DNA from: Punica granatum
Lineage: Eukaryota > Streptophyta > Magnoliopsida > Myrtales > Lythraceae
NCBI RefSeq assembly: GCF_007655135.1
Contig: NC_045130.1
Location: forward strand, 39,800,605 to 39,864,604
Reading direction: 5' to 3'
DNA: 64,000 nucleotides
Part shown: one piece after another, positions 25,866 to 37,716 of the stretch
Layout of the letters: each line of letters opens with the position of its first letter
Numbering within the stretch: position 1 is the first letter of the stretch
Notes under the pieces: generated by a model
Databases searched by the model: none
Seen by the model: the letters and a program-made list of their open reading frames with translations, nothing else
What the model was told of the DNA's origin: nothing
Position numbers and translations under genes: made by a program

Positions 25866-28800
25866 ATGGACCTCTCAGTTGCTTTTCCTCCCGCTAAGCC
25901 TCACAGTTTCGCCTCCAAACTCCCGGTTTGCCCCAGTAAGTTGCAGCCGAGCTCACTCAAGATCCAGAGCAAGCCTTCGGTTCTTCACCTGAAGAGATCA
26001 GTGAGAGCTGTGAATGGGGATGGGGATCAGGCTCAGAGTCTGAGCCGGACAGCTGATAATGACGGTTTCATTCTCGAGGACGTCCCTCACTTGACCGATT
26101 TCTTGCCCGATTTGCCGGTAACTGACCGACCCTTCCCTACCTTTCATTTAAGGTCCCGTTTGCTATGCGGGAATAGAACGGAAGGGAATGGAATGTTCAT
26201 TTCTTCATTCCACTTCATTTTGTTATTAGTGTTAGAAAGGGCATTTACCTCACTATCATCTTTTTCCTTCATTTTGATGGAATGAGCATTTCCTCAAAGA
26301 AAGAAACAGTTTTGATGGAATCAGTTTTTTCTCAAAAAAGAAAAAGGAACGGTCATTTCCTCATTTCATGCTCTATGTTGTGAACTATTATATATGTTCT
26401 TTTAATTTATATATCTAAGAGTGTATATAATATGATATCTTAGTAAGTAAGTCTAATATTTTGATTATATTCATTCAGTTTGTAATGGCCATTAAAGAAA
26501 ATCCCTTTTTTTTTTTCACTCAATACCATTATATTTCCCACTATACAATCCATTCCATTCCAGCAGACTAAACGGGACCTTAGTCTTTTATTGCGATTGC
26601 ATCTAAATCTAAAAGAAGGTACTTATTTATTATGACTCGCCTTGTTCAGTGGGTATTAATTCTGTAGGTTATTCTAATCTGATGGAGGACTTGATAGAGC
26701 TGACCTTTGATCGATTGGCATAGGTGTTTCATTTCTAGTCTTGGATGTCAGCCTTCACCATTTGTGAAATGTATATGTGATTTCTGTGCACCGTAGTTTT
26801 TAGTCTAGATGTGCTCAGAATTGTATCACTCGCTGGGTAACGGAAGGGAATTCCTCATATGATACATCGATTTGTTTGAATGCAGTCGTATCCAAATCCA
26901 TTGCAAAAAAGCCAAGCATATGCTATTGTTAAGTAAGTTTGTTTCGTTGACCCCTGATCAATCATCTCAGATGCCTTTTCTGGTCGTTATTTATTTCTTG
27001 ATCCTCTTTGTTTTGCTAGGCAAACTTTTGTTGCCCCTGAAGATGCCGTTGCTCAAAAGGTACAAAGCTTCATGTTTTTCCGAGAGTTCCTCTATCGCTC
27101 TCTCTTTCATTCTGCTTTAAATTAAAATGTTGTCTTGGTCCAGATCGTTGTCCAGAAAGGTAGTCCTAGAGGAGTACATTTTCAACGTGCTGGTCCTCGA
27201 GAAGAGGTGAGCTATTATATGTAAAGGACTGCCAGCTATAACTTTACTCAAATGTTGCCCGTGATACTCAACAAATGTACCTCGTCTTCCAACAGGTTTA
27301 TTTTAATTCTGAGGAAGTTCGTGCTTGCATAGTGACCTGCGGTGGCCTGTGCCCTGGTATAAATACTGTGATCCGAGAGATAGTATGTGGCTTGAACTAC
27401 ATGTATGGCGTTGATGATATTCTTGGTATTGAGGTTTGTTCAATCTTTATCCCATGATTTTCTTGGTAAGTTTGTCTTGTTTTTGGTGTAATGGTCAGTG
27501 TTAAGAGATAGTATGGGGCCTTCCACCTTTCTGTTAGTATATCTTCTCCCTTTGGCAGGGAAAAAAAAGAAGAGTGAACTTGCCTGGACAAATGATGGAA
27601 GCAATTTATTAATATGCTTTATACTAATTTTGCTCTCAACTTCAAGTAGATTCGGTTACATTAACTTGTAAATTTCGATACCCTCTTGTTTACAACCCGA
27701 TATTCAATTTTCCATGCCACCATATTTTATATAGATATCTTACAACCCGGTATTCAATTTGCCACGCCACCTTATTTTATATAGATATCGACTATATTGG
27801 TCTTGTAAGTCAGTAGCTTTTTCAGCATCTCCTCTTTACATTTATAACTTTTATTCTATTAGTTTGGAATTACATGGCTTCCTTGCCCTAATTTGCTTTG
27901 TCACATTTGTTGGCATGTGTAACAATTTTCTGAAGCATACCCACGCGAGTGCCTGACTCAGAAACTGTTGCTGCTGCAGGGAGGTTATAGAGGATTTTAC
28001 TCTAAAAATACCCTCAATTTGACACCTAAGGTTGTGAATCATATCCATAAACACGGTGGGACTTTTCTACAAACATCTCGAGGGGGTCATGACACAAAAA
28101 AGATAGTTGATAACATTCAAGACCGTGGAATAAATCAGGTGGACAGTGAGTCCTTTTATAATTACGAGTGTATTTTTGCAATCAGTTTCTTACACCAGAA
28201 CGTGGCCAAGGATCTAAGTTGATAGTTTTTTGTATTTTAATGTGCTTTAGGTATACATAATTGGCGGTGATGGTACGCAGAGAGGTGCTGCTCTTATATA
28301 TAAGGTGATTACTTTTTTATTATTCATCTACCATTGCTTTTGCCCTTAGCTGTTGGCTATTTGATGGCACGACATAATACATGCAAGCTCTGTTCTTTGT
28401 GAAGGAAGTCGAGAAACGTGGTCTACCTGTGGCCGTTGCCGGTATTCCCAAAACAATAGATAATGATATATCAGTAAGTTATGACCAGCTTTATTTGTGT
28501 CTTTACAGATCTCTGAAGCAGGAAAATATTTGAGAAGCAGTTATGCTAGCGAGAGCATTGACCTTTTTTACTGAATGTAATTGTAGTATTGTAGTTTAGG
28601 TCATAATTGCTTGGATGGGATATGCTTGAATATCATTGCTGTATTTTGACAGATGAATCATCGAGGAAGGGTTTGGAGAAAATATGATCTGACGTGTTTG
28701 TGCTGCAATGTCTTAACTACCTTCATTAAAGATTCTTCATTCATTTATCAAAAGGGAAAAAAAGATGCTTAATTCGTGCATAACAGTACTCTATTCTTCC

Positions 28801-30674
28801 CTGTAGTTTTTTATACCCCCTTTTGTCATCCTAAAAATGATTTGGCAAGGAAATTTAATCTTAAATAAATGTCATACTAAAAAATTTTCAAATTCTATTT
28901 CCGCAATGCGAAACTCCTCTCTGTTTTCCACAACAGGGAACGAATTTCTGCAGCGATCTCTTGCAATAGAATGGTCAGTTTGCTTTCCTCAGGAAAACTG
29001 AACTAACTTTATGGATAAATTTACTTTTAGGTGATAGACAAGTCTTTTGGTTTTGATACTGCTGTTGAGGAAGCTCAGAGAGCCATAAATGCTGCTCATG
29101 TAGAGGTTGAAAGTGTGGAAAATGGAGTCGGCATTGTCAAGCTAATGGGAAGATATAGCGGTAAGAGTTTCCAGCAATGCAAGACTTGGTATACAACATT
29201 GAAAGGTCTAACCATCTCGCGTTATCTGACATTGCTTTTTTACCATCAGGTTTCATTGCCATGTTTGCCACATTGGCCAGTCGAGATGTGGTAAGGACTT
29301 TGCTCATGTCAAAAGATTTCTGGTTCTTTAGGAGGACCTGGCATTAATTGAATTTTTTAGTTTCGTATCTTTTTTATACATTTTCCTTATCCGTGTGCTT
29401 GAAGAGTTGTGGTCTCATTTTCCCTAACATTCCATGATGTTGTATGGATTGTGTTATTATTATTTGGGAACAATTTCTGCAGAACAGTTTGACTCGTTTG
29501 AGGTTTGGCCTGTAACAGGATTGCTGCTTGATTCCAGAGTCTCCTTTCTATTTGGAAGGTCCAGGTGGGCTCTTTGAGTTTATTGACCAGCGGCTTAGAG
29601 AAAATGGGCACGTAGTTATTGTGTTAGCGGAAGGGGCGGGACAGGAATATGTTGCACAGAGCATGCATGGAATTGATGAGAAAGATGCATCTGGGAACAG
29701 ACTACTCCTAGATGTTGGATTGTGGTTATCACAAAGAGTCAAGGTGAAGCAAAGTTTATCATCCCCTTAAACATAAACCCTTCGTCCTAATACCAGTTAA
29801 TTCACTTCGCGATGAACTCCGTGAGAAAGAATAAAGCAACATATGGCTTCACGATAAGATCCCGTGCATTTGGCAATGCTTCTGTTTATGTGGATTCCTG
29901 GAAACTATGTTCTGTTTTTTCCTTACACCATATATTATACTCATCACTCAGTCTAATATTATGTAAATTTTTTATATTACAGGACCACTTTACAGATGTG
30001 CGGAGAATGGCTATAAATATGAAGTACATTGGTATCTCTTTATGGCACATTGATACAGCTTGTTACATTTTTGGTCTTACAACGACAACATGTGCATGTG
30101 CCTGCTAAGGATTTTACTTTGCTGTTTTGCCCGTAACCCTTTTTTTTCCTTCCAACTTTCATGTCACAGACCCCACATACATGATTCGGGCTGTGCCAAG
30201 TAATGCTTCAGACAACATTTATTGCACTCTTCTAGCCCAAAGTGCAGTACATGGAGCTATGGCTGGGTTTACAGGATTCACGGTGGGGCCTGTCAACAGC
30301 AGACATGCATATATTCCAATTTCTGTAAGCCTTCAGTTCCTCTCCCGAGTGTTACGGATAAATTGGGGTGTGCATTGGGTCCTCGAACATACAGTGATGT
30401 GGGTCCACTATGTGCAATATATATGTATTGCTTCTTTTACAAACTCTTGGTGAGAAAGTAAGCATGCATTCTTATTATGCTTCGGTTTTGGGATTTTTGG
30501 CTGCAGCGTGTGACGGAAACTACAAACACAGTCAGATTGACAGATAGGATGTGGGCTAGACTGCTCGCCTCTACAAATCAACCGAGTTTCTTGAACCACC
30601 CTGAGGGGCTCCGGGGGAAAGTTGATGAAGCTATACTCGAGGAGATCAACAAGATGAGGATCAATTCAATTTAA
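25866..30674 (+). CDS. PFK4: ATP-dependent 6-phosphofructokinase 4, chloroplastic
   Basis: Fourteen exons give 529 residues, against 530 as I recall for Arabidopsis PFK4: 25866-26117, 26886-26932, 27020-27059, 27144-27206, 27296-27433, 27980-28138, 28251-28304, 28405-28473, 29031-29160, 29250-29290, 29519-29743, 29983-30031, 30170-30324, 30507-30674. It phosphorylates fructose 6-phosphate with ATP, the committed glycolytic step. The first ~50 residues are Ser/Lys-rich with few acidic residues, fitting a plastid transit peptide, followed by [20 protein letters not shown] as in PFK4. Catalytic marks are CGGLCPG (149-155), GGDGT (238-242), PKTIDND (266-272) and MGR (313-315). The C-terminal end, INKMRINSI, resembles PFK4 rather than the cytosolic PFK1/3/6/7 group. 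All sites are intact. Intron 1 carries a MITE-like element and intron 5 a 50-bp tandem duplication. Confidence 0.95.
26149..26582. mobile_element. MITE-like element in PFK4 intron 1
   Basis: A 434-bp non-coding block begins TAAGGTCCCGTTT and ends with its exact inverse complement (13-bp terminal inverted repeats). The interior has GGAATGGAATG-type subterminal sequence at both ends, inverted. There is no transposase. A clear target-site duplication could not be read: the flanks are only loosely similar CTTT/ATT sequence. The superfamily is therefore not assigned. Confidence 0.7.
27690..27789. repeat. 50-bp tandem duplication in PFK4 intron 5
   Basis: Copies at 27690-27739 and 27740-27789 differ at only four or five positions. 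The unit starts TTACAACCCG and ends ATATAGATATC. Confidence 0.88.
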
Positions 30675-33500
30675 GATATAAACACTACTGGTTTGCCTTT
30701 GTGGTTCTGCAGGTAATCTGCAATGTGATTTCTTCCATATTATCCTCACTTTCGTGAGGCAGCATATGGAAGAAATGAGAAAAATGTGCAGATTTCTGTG
30801 TATATCATTTTGACTTCGGATGGCCCGATTTCCGCGAAGGAACTCAAACTCAATTGCTGTATGTGTGCTATCCGTTGTAGGCTAGGTTGCTTCCAGCTGC
30901 AGTATACTACACGGAAAAGTCATCGATGTGCTTGTTCATTTAATAAGAATTCATTCATTTCGTTACGTAGATAGTAGGGTTCAGAAATTGCTATTTATGC
31001 ATTCAAGAAAACTCGCTGAAAATTGCGGCACCTTTTTTCAGTACGAAGTTTTGAGTTCTTAACGACCTGAGATTTCTCGACTCTAAGCCGCGTCGAAAGA
31101 GTCAAGAGATTATTAATTAGCTTCGAAGGTCCATCATCTTGTTGCAGCCGATGCATATGCATGTCAATTGACTATGCAGTTGGACATAAAAAAAAAAAAG
31201 AGGGCTCTAGAGGTTCCAAACTCTTTCCAACAATTCCCATTTGTATCCCCTCCACCACAAAGGTGATAATAATCTCATTACTATGAGGTCGTAGTCCGAT
31301 AGGTTCATGTCACGCCTTATTGCGAAACTCCATGCGCATCTCGCTAAAAGGATCGGCGATTAGATGCTTCAGTTGAATATCCCACAGTGATCGTAAACCG
31401 GGAGCTATCAGGGTCCACAGTCCGTCGGGGTAATCATATATATCTATCTCGTGCTTGACCGGTAGGTGTGGACCCGATGCATAAACGGTATGAGTTTACC
31501 GACACTTTTTACCGACCAAAAAAAAAAAAAAAACAGAGAAAAAAACAAAGTGCATGCACTCATTGTCCTTAGCAGCCAGGAAGTTCCCAATGTTAACTGA
31601 ATCGTTCACATTGACCAAACCACGGGAGACAGGTCAAACAGACTTTTCCATTTCCCACGTGACCGTATAACGTTTTCATACACTGATACACATACACATT
31701 CATGAGTGACCTGATCATATGCACGTAGTTTGGAGATTATTGATGCCGCTTAGCAGCACGCTAGTAATTAAGAGAGACAGCAAATTAATGCCGACAATGT
31801 ATAATCAATGTCCGATTTTGAAGCTTACATCAGGTGGCCCCAACAGGACCATATTGTCACGTACTATCAAAGCATTCTCATGCTGTGACGGCGGAGAAAT
31901 GATCTGAATCGATTCCTATTCAAACTGATCAATCGAGAAAAGCCAACACAAAGCCAGAATTTGAATACAGATAATCGATGATGTTATGTGTTTATTTATT
32001 TTACTCCTGAAAATAAAACGATCGATCAATAATCTTTTTAAATTCTCATATCGCATGCTCTATATGTACATATATAGACCTTTATATCGAGCATAACATA
32101 ATCCAGGCATCAGTCAGTCAACCTATAATCGATCCATTATAAAATGACTACGGTCCTCTTCGTCTTTCATATATATATAAAATATACACTTTTTTGTGAA
32201 TTTCATAGATAGCGGCGTTATAAACGGTACATGCATGGGTGGCGGTTGTCTGCATTTTTGCTTTTGCTTGAGACCCCAGGTCCCAAGATTTAATTGATTT
32301 TGGAAGAAAGGAAATGCACTAATTATATAATTATTTTAAGACTGCAGTCTATCTATCTACATAATACCTATACACAGACACAGACGCGCGCGCGTGCACA
32401 CACACACACACATATATATATATATTACAATTCTAAACAGACCGGTCAAAAAGATTTCATTTTTTTTTCTTTTTTAAATTCCATTTTTTGGAAATTCAAC
32501 CATTAAGCTCATTTCATGGACTAGCGAACTAGAGAATAATTAAGGGGTAGGTATGGTGGTAAAATTTGTCTGCCCTTTTTATAAGGGGGAAAAAAAGGAA
32601 AAAGAAATTAACGTCAACAACAACATCTGTTTGATGGTCAAAACTGAGGAATAATATGCATGTATTAGAATTGATGTATTATTCAATGAATATATGTCTT
32701 AGCTAGGTTTGACGGAGAGCTATATATATAAATATATACACACATTATATACATGAATCCCTTGATGAAATTATGTATATACATGCTTTTAGTTTTCTGG
32801 TTACCTTCTCTCATGAAAAGAAAAACCACGCACACAAGAGCCGGAATGAACTTAAAAATTAATTAACTTCAAGGTAAACGAAACGCTATATATGCACTCA
32901 CACATATATGTATATAAATTTATTGTTACAGTCCTATACTATCCCGAGATAAACACATTCGACTATAAAATACACCATAGTCGACTGGAATTAAGGATTT
33001 TAAGGTATAGTCGACTACGCGTACTTTAATAGTCGAGTGTTCATTTGTGCCCCAAATGGTACAGAAACCTGCATATTTTTTTACCATTGCGAGGTAGAGA
33101 ATGGCAGCTTCTCGTACTGCTGCATTTCTTTTTTCGGTGAAGAGGGGGGTGTTGCAAGTATTTATGTTATTTTAAATTAAATTTATTAGATTATATATTT
33201 TATTTGATTTTACCGAATAAAAAAAAAGAAATTTTATTCATATACGCATTTCATTCTTATTATATAATTTAAAATTAAAAAGAAATATCTACCAAAAAAA
33301 ATTTTGAATGATTTATAATACAGAAAAAAGAAAAAAAATCCGTTTATAACCCCTTTTCTTTTTCGATCCCCTCTCGAACCCATCAGTACATTCCACCTCA
33401 AAATTCACAATAGCAGAAACCAACAAATCCATCGATATTTTCTGCCTCCTGCATTTTTTTCTTCTTCTTTTTTTTTTTTCGTAAAAAATTTGTCTGTCCA
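30675..33500. other. Gene-poor AT-rich spacer downstream of PFK4
   Basis: The left end is the PFK4 3' UTR. A less AT-rich patch at about 31270-31510 ends in a poly-A run and may be a retroposed fragment. Further right are (CA)n/(TA)n at about 32380-32420 and a foldback at 32951-33046. No coding gene is supported. Confidence 0.6.
32951..33046. repeat. Imperfect foldback with TAGTCGAC motifs
   Basis: Arms of about 35 bases (32951-32986 and about 33005-33046) are inverted and separated by about 20 bases. The core TCGACTAT/ATAGTCGA occurs four times, twice in each orientation, and the outer ends read AACAC...TCGACTAT against ATAGTCGA...GTGTT. It could be a small MITE remnant or a recent inverted duplication. 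Confidence 0.65.
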
Positions 33501-33708
33501 ATCTTGCTTAATTTGTTGAAATCGTAGTCTGTACTCTTTACATCTATTATTTTTATTACGTGTATAATTTTCCGATCATTATATATATATATATATAGAA
33601 ATTTCATCTTGCTTAATTTGTTGAAATCGTAGTCTGTACTCTTTACATCTATTATTTTTATTACGTGTATAATTTTCCGATCATTATATATATATATATA
33701 GAAATTTC
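33501..33708. repeat. About 105-bp tandem duplication
   Basis: Units 33501-33605 and 33606-33708 are essentially identical from ATCTTGCTTAATTTG to GAAATTTC. They differ only in the length of an internal (AT)n tract, so the duplication looks recent. It lies just upstream of the LINE insertion. Confidence 0.92.
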
Positions 33709-33809
33709 CTTTTACTTTTAATTTTTTTTCATCATTAATTTTATTGTTATTATTTCAATCGACTTTTATTATGTTAATAATTATTTTCCTTATTGGCATA
33801 TCCTATAGC

Positions 33810-33826
33810 AAAAAACAAGATGTCAA
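33810..33826. repeat. Left target-site duplication of the LINE
   Basis: The 17 bases AAAAAACAAGATGTCAA here recur exactly at 34533-34549 on the other side of the element. Confidence 0.85.
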
Positions 33827-34426
33827 TGGACACCTCGCAAAACTGGGGAATTTTCTACTGCAAATGCCTGGAAGTGCTTAAGAAGCAGGGAACAGAAGAT
33901 GGAATGGAGGAATGCAGTTTGGTTCGAGGGGCAGCTTCCTCGCTCTTCTTTTATTAGTTGGCTTAGTGTGCACAATAGATTGGATACAAAAGATCGGCTC
34001 CTTAAATGGGGAATCTCGCTTGCGGCAGCTGAATGTGAATTTTGCAGCAGGGAATTGGAGACTCGTGATCACCTTTTCTTTAAATGTCAAGTTACTCAAG
34101 GGATATGGAGGAGTTTATTAGCTCGAGTTGGCCTAGATAGACCCAACGTCGACTGGAATACTGAACTTTGCTGGATCTCCTCTCTTCGTGGAAAGAAGCT
34201 TGACGTCATATGTCTCAAGCTTCTATGGACTCACTATATTTACTGCATATGGAGGGAGAGGAACACTAGGATTTATCAAAGGCAAATCTCGTTGCCAACG
34301 GTTATAACTCGGAGGATCATTTTGGATGTGCAAGCGAAACTGTCCGTTCTTCCCCATTTCTCATACAAAATTATACATTCTGTCATAGTGAGGCATATGA
34401 TACTGCCTATAGTTGATTTGGCTTAG
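33827..34426 (+). pseudogene. LINE ORF2 C-terminal fragment with zf-RVT domain
   Basis: The frame is open from the exact 5' junction to a stop at 34424-34426 (199 residues), although no start codon belongs to it. The segment FSTANAWKCLRSREQKMEW and the following RNAVWFEGQLPR, SWLSVHNRLDTKDRL and CEFCSRELETRDHLFFKC are typical of the reverse-transcriptase zinc-binding domain (zf-RVT) found at the end of plant LINE ORF2. The zinc ligands appear as C-x2-C-x7-H-x4-C. The fragment has no catalytic part and is unlikely to be a functional gene. Confidence 0.85.
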
Positions 34427-34532
34427 TTTTTTGGGACTTCTAGATTTGATTGTTTTGAACAGGGGTAAATGGTGTTGGTCTCTAATGTAATTTCATTTTG
34501 TTATCAATGAAAGTTTCACCATTCATCCAAAA
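33827..34532 (+). mobile_element. 5'-truncated L1-type LINE (non-LTR retrotransposon)
   Basis: The insert is bounded by 17-bp target-site duplications (33810-33826 and 34533-34549), ends in poly-A, and holds only the 3' end of ORF2 plus about 100 bases of 3' UTR. Truncation at the 5' end, a poly-A tail and long TSDs are the marks of target-primed reverse transcription. Perfect TSDs and an uninterrupted frame suggest a young insertion. It is dead on arrival, lacking endonuclease and reverse transcriptase domains. Confidence 0.85.
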
Positions 34533-34549
34533 AAAAAACAAGATGTCAA
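34533..34549. repeat. Right target-site duplication of the LINE
   Basis: An exact copy of 33810-33826. Its leading A residues merge with the element's poly-A tail, so the left edge is approximate. Confidence 0.8.
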
Positions 34550-36587
34550 AAAATAAACTCATAACATATACTTTTTTTAAAAATTCTTGAATCTTATAAC
34601 AAGAAAACTTCATTAGTGAATTAGTGAGACATAAATAAAATGATATTCCATGCATATGCATGGGGTCTATTTGCTATTTGTTTATATATATATATATATA
34701 TATGGCTAAGAAACCGAGAGGAATTACTATTGTATATATTGAGGAAGGGATCTTAATGCAAAGATATAAGACGCTGAGGCGGAATCAAGAGATCATGCAT
34801 TCGATCCTTATTAATGGAATTCACATAATCACATACACCTTTATTTCACTTTTTACCTGCTCTTATACTAGGCCTATGGGCTTCAAGAAAAACTATAGTA
34901 TATGATGATGTTACAAGAGCTTTTATTAAAAAAAAAAATCTTAAAAAAAATGCCACTCTTCGTTTTGTCAAGGAAATTATACTCTCATTTGCCGGAAGAG
35001 GACGTCATGAACAACAGGGAAATGGGTCACCCATACACATATTATAATATATACGCACACACGCAAGTGCAGAGAAAGAAGTTCATGCTCTTTGAACAAA
35101 CTAATAAAAGAAATAATTAGAAGAGTGGAATGTGTCCGAATTTCTGCTATAATTTTTTGGCTGCTTTCCTTTTATTGAAATTTGGAGATGATGGGGTTTA
35201 CTAACTATATATGTATAAGAAGGAAACAACCAAAAGAAAAGGGATACGTAATCCTAACGACCTATAACGATTTATATAGTAATAATAATAAATAAACCAA
35301 GTGGAGTGGAGTATTGTATTAGTTTAGATATATTTTTTGGGTGAATAGAGCATTAGTTACGATATTGATTGATTGGAATAATGACCTGGGACAAATCGAC
35401 AAATTTCAAGTGTGAACTTTGGACATTACATTAATTTATTTATGATACATGCACGTTTACCGTCAGAATATATATGATGTTCGACTACTGATTATATATA
35501 AACTTCTGTATATTCATAGGTTGAACTTGAACAACTACTCATATAATTAATAATATATATCTTATATTTGTCGATCACATATTTTTGCATGACAATTAGA
35601 AAAATTAATAAGCTTTAAACATTGATCTGACATTTTTTCCGATCTCACTCAATTACTCAAAATAATGAATTTCTTTTTTAAAACTAACGATTTCACTTCG
35701 GCAAAAGATGAGTTCATGAATTAAGATAATCGTGTCGATACTTTTCACTTTAGTGGAATATTTTATATATACACATAACATATATTTCACAACTATGCTG
35801 TCCAATGCTTCTTGTAAACTAGCTAATTTATTTAATTTCCGTGGAATATTGTATATATATTTGCATTATTCCATATATATACATACATGCATATGTCCAA
35901 ATTCCTCACAGCCGGAACCGCAGCAGAGAGCTATTAACGTCGGCAGATGAGGGAGCTAAAAATCTCGCCAGCTAGCCGCATATATGTCCTGCCTTCCCCA
36001 ACCATGCAATCACACAAATGATATATTAATTAGCAATTTGTCTAACTTGTCCTGTCCCTGATCATCTTCTATCGCAATTAATTGTCCATGACATGAAGGA
36101 TTAATCATGTCCCAGTGAATTAAATTAAATGGCCCAATTATAGTCATCAATTATTTCCTTCTTTAATTTCCACAATGTTATTGGTTTAATTAGGTCTTTC
36201 CCGACGTTGCACCTAGCTAATAATAAATAGTAAAGCACTGCGAAGAAGATCAACTCTTGGCTGGATTCAAGAATTTAAGTTTGAAATAGTGAGCATGTAT
36301 GTCGTATCACATGAAAATTAGAAATCACAAAATAAAATAAAGGAAGAGAAGAATCGTCTGCCGCGAATATCATATATTATTTGTGACTCACTATATTTAT
36401 GATATGATGTGATGCATCAATAATAGATCAGAATGCATTTAAACTCTCTGTTTTTTTTTGGCTTGGAAAGACATTTGAATGCATTTGAACATTTGCTTGA
36501 CAGATATGGTGCGATTTGGTATTATTTGCTCAATGTATATCACTCATTTTTCTTTTTTTTTTTCATAATATCTAGAAATTCAATGTG

Positions 36588-36730
36588 TCTTGACTAATCT
36601 AATTTGAGCATGGTCGGTCACTTAAACGTAAAACTCTCGTACTCAAGGATTTTATTTAATCACAAGACTCAAATTTAAAACTTTAGTTAAGATGAACAAA
36701 TGTCGCAATGCTTGAATCAACTATTGTTGA
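36588..36730 (-). mobile_element. SINE-like copy A (minus strand)
   Basis: Read on the minus strand it starts GTTGATTCAAGC (box A-like part), has AAATTTGAGTCTT in the box B position, then CCTTGAGTACGAGAGTTTTAC and GTGACCGAC. The same blocks occur in order in copies at 37222-37365 and 42633-42776. It is the most diverged of the three, and the ends are approximate. Confidence 0.55.
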
Positions 36731-37221
36731 ATTTTTTTTTTTGGTGTATCACCCATGTAATTTATCAAAACGTCAACAAAGAAAAAAAAATCATAGAACA
36801 TGTCGAGGTGGCACGAAAAGATCCTAATCAAAGATTTAAAAAATATATATAATCTGGTTGGACTTAAGCGCACCAGTTGAATAAAAGTGAATATATTATT
36901 ATATATATTTCTCTAAAAATTCTATGTATGCTGGATTGTCATTTCTTTTTTTTTTAATGAATGTATGCTATATTATCATGCTTGCACAATTATTTGCAAC
37001 TCATTTGGATTGCTCCAACATCCTAGCTAGACCTTGGATGATGTTGTATATAGAAAACGAAGGATGCCTATATCATCTCCAATGATCAAAGAATGCAATC
37101 GCATGCTGAATTTTTTTTTATATATAGTTATAAGAAAGTCTATTTATTTAGTATAAAAATAATACATTAAAAACAAAGGTACGCAAAGATTTTAGTGATT
37201 AAAATTGAACCGAAGATACAA

Positions 37222-37365
37222 ACGTAGCCTAGTTCAAGCAATTCGACGCTTATTCCTTTTAAGTAAGGTCTTATGTTTGAATCTCATGAATGAAAAAAAA
37301 TGCAAGCTTAGAGAGTTTTACCCCTTAGTGACAAAATTAGTCGAAAATCAATTAGACTATCAGAT
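37222..37365 (+). mobile_element. SINE-like copy B (plus strand)
   Basis: The order of blocks is AGTTCAAGCAATTCGAC, TTTAAGTAAGG, TGTTTGAATCTCATGA (box B-like), GAGAGTTTTACCCCTTAGTGAC. It shares these with copies A and C in the same order, as expected of a dispersed tRNA-derived SINE of about 145 bp. No target-site duplication was identified. Confidence 0.6.
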
Positions 37366-37568
37366 ATCAGAGTGTACACCGAAAGAATCGAACATCTTTT
37401 GATTCCAAGCCGTTGAGTTGTAGCAATCCCGTTTTCTCTACGACTATTGTAGACAAGATTACGGCAATTAATAGAAGTTTGATGCCATTTTCATTTTCTG
37501 AAGATATTTTTCTCTTTCATTTTCCAAAAACTCCCCCTCTCTCTCTCTCCCTTCCCCCACTTGGCGCC

Positions 37569-37575
37569 TATATAT
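37569..37575 (+). promoter_or_regulatory. Probable TATA box of the ERF gene
   Basis: TATATAT in the context GGCGCCTATATATCC, 142 bases before the ATG and followed by a CT-rich leader. This is a good plant TATA position if transcription starts about 30 bases downstream. Confidence 0.55.
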
Positions 37576-37599
37576 CCTCAAGTCCGCCCTCCCCCCTCC

Positions 37600-37668
37600 A
37601 TTTCCATCTCACTTCCCCTCTCTCTCTGTCTCCCTCTCTTTCATTTGCAGAGACAAAGCTCTTTGGCC

Positions 37669-37703
<35 letters not shown>
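37600..37703 (+). repeat. CT-, TA- and GA-rich microsatellite leader of the ERF gene
   Basis: Runs of CTCTCT, (TA)n at about 37669-37682 and (GA)n at about 37683-37703 lie between the TATA box and the ATG, so they should be in the 5' UTR. Confidence 0.8.
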
Positions 37704-37716
37704 TACGTACACACAA

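Larger units (their letters stand above)
34550..37568. other. AT-rich spacer upstream of the ERF gene
   Basis: No coding gene is supported. The stretch contains (TA)n at about 34682-34701, many TATATA runs and two SINE-like copies (36588-36730 and 37222-37365). Part of the right end is presumably the ERF promoter. Confidence 0.6.

Noticed and set aside
37561..37716. N-terminal extension of the ERF frame
   Set aside because: It starts at a non-ATG codon and runs through the TATA box and microsatellites; the ATG at 37717 is the first good start.
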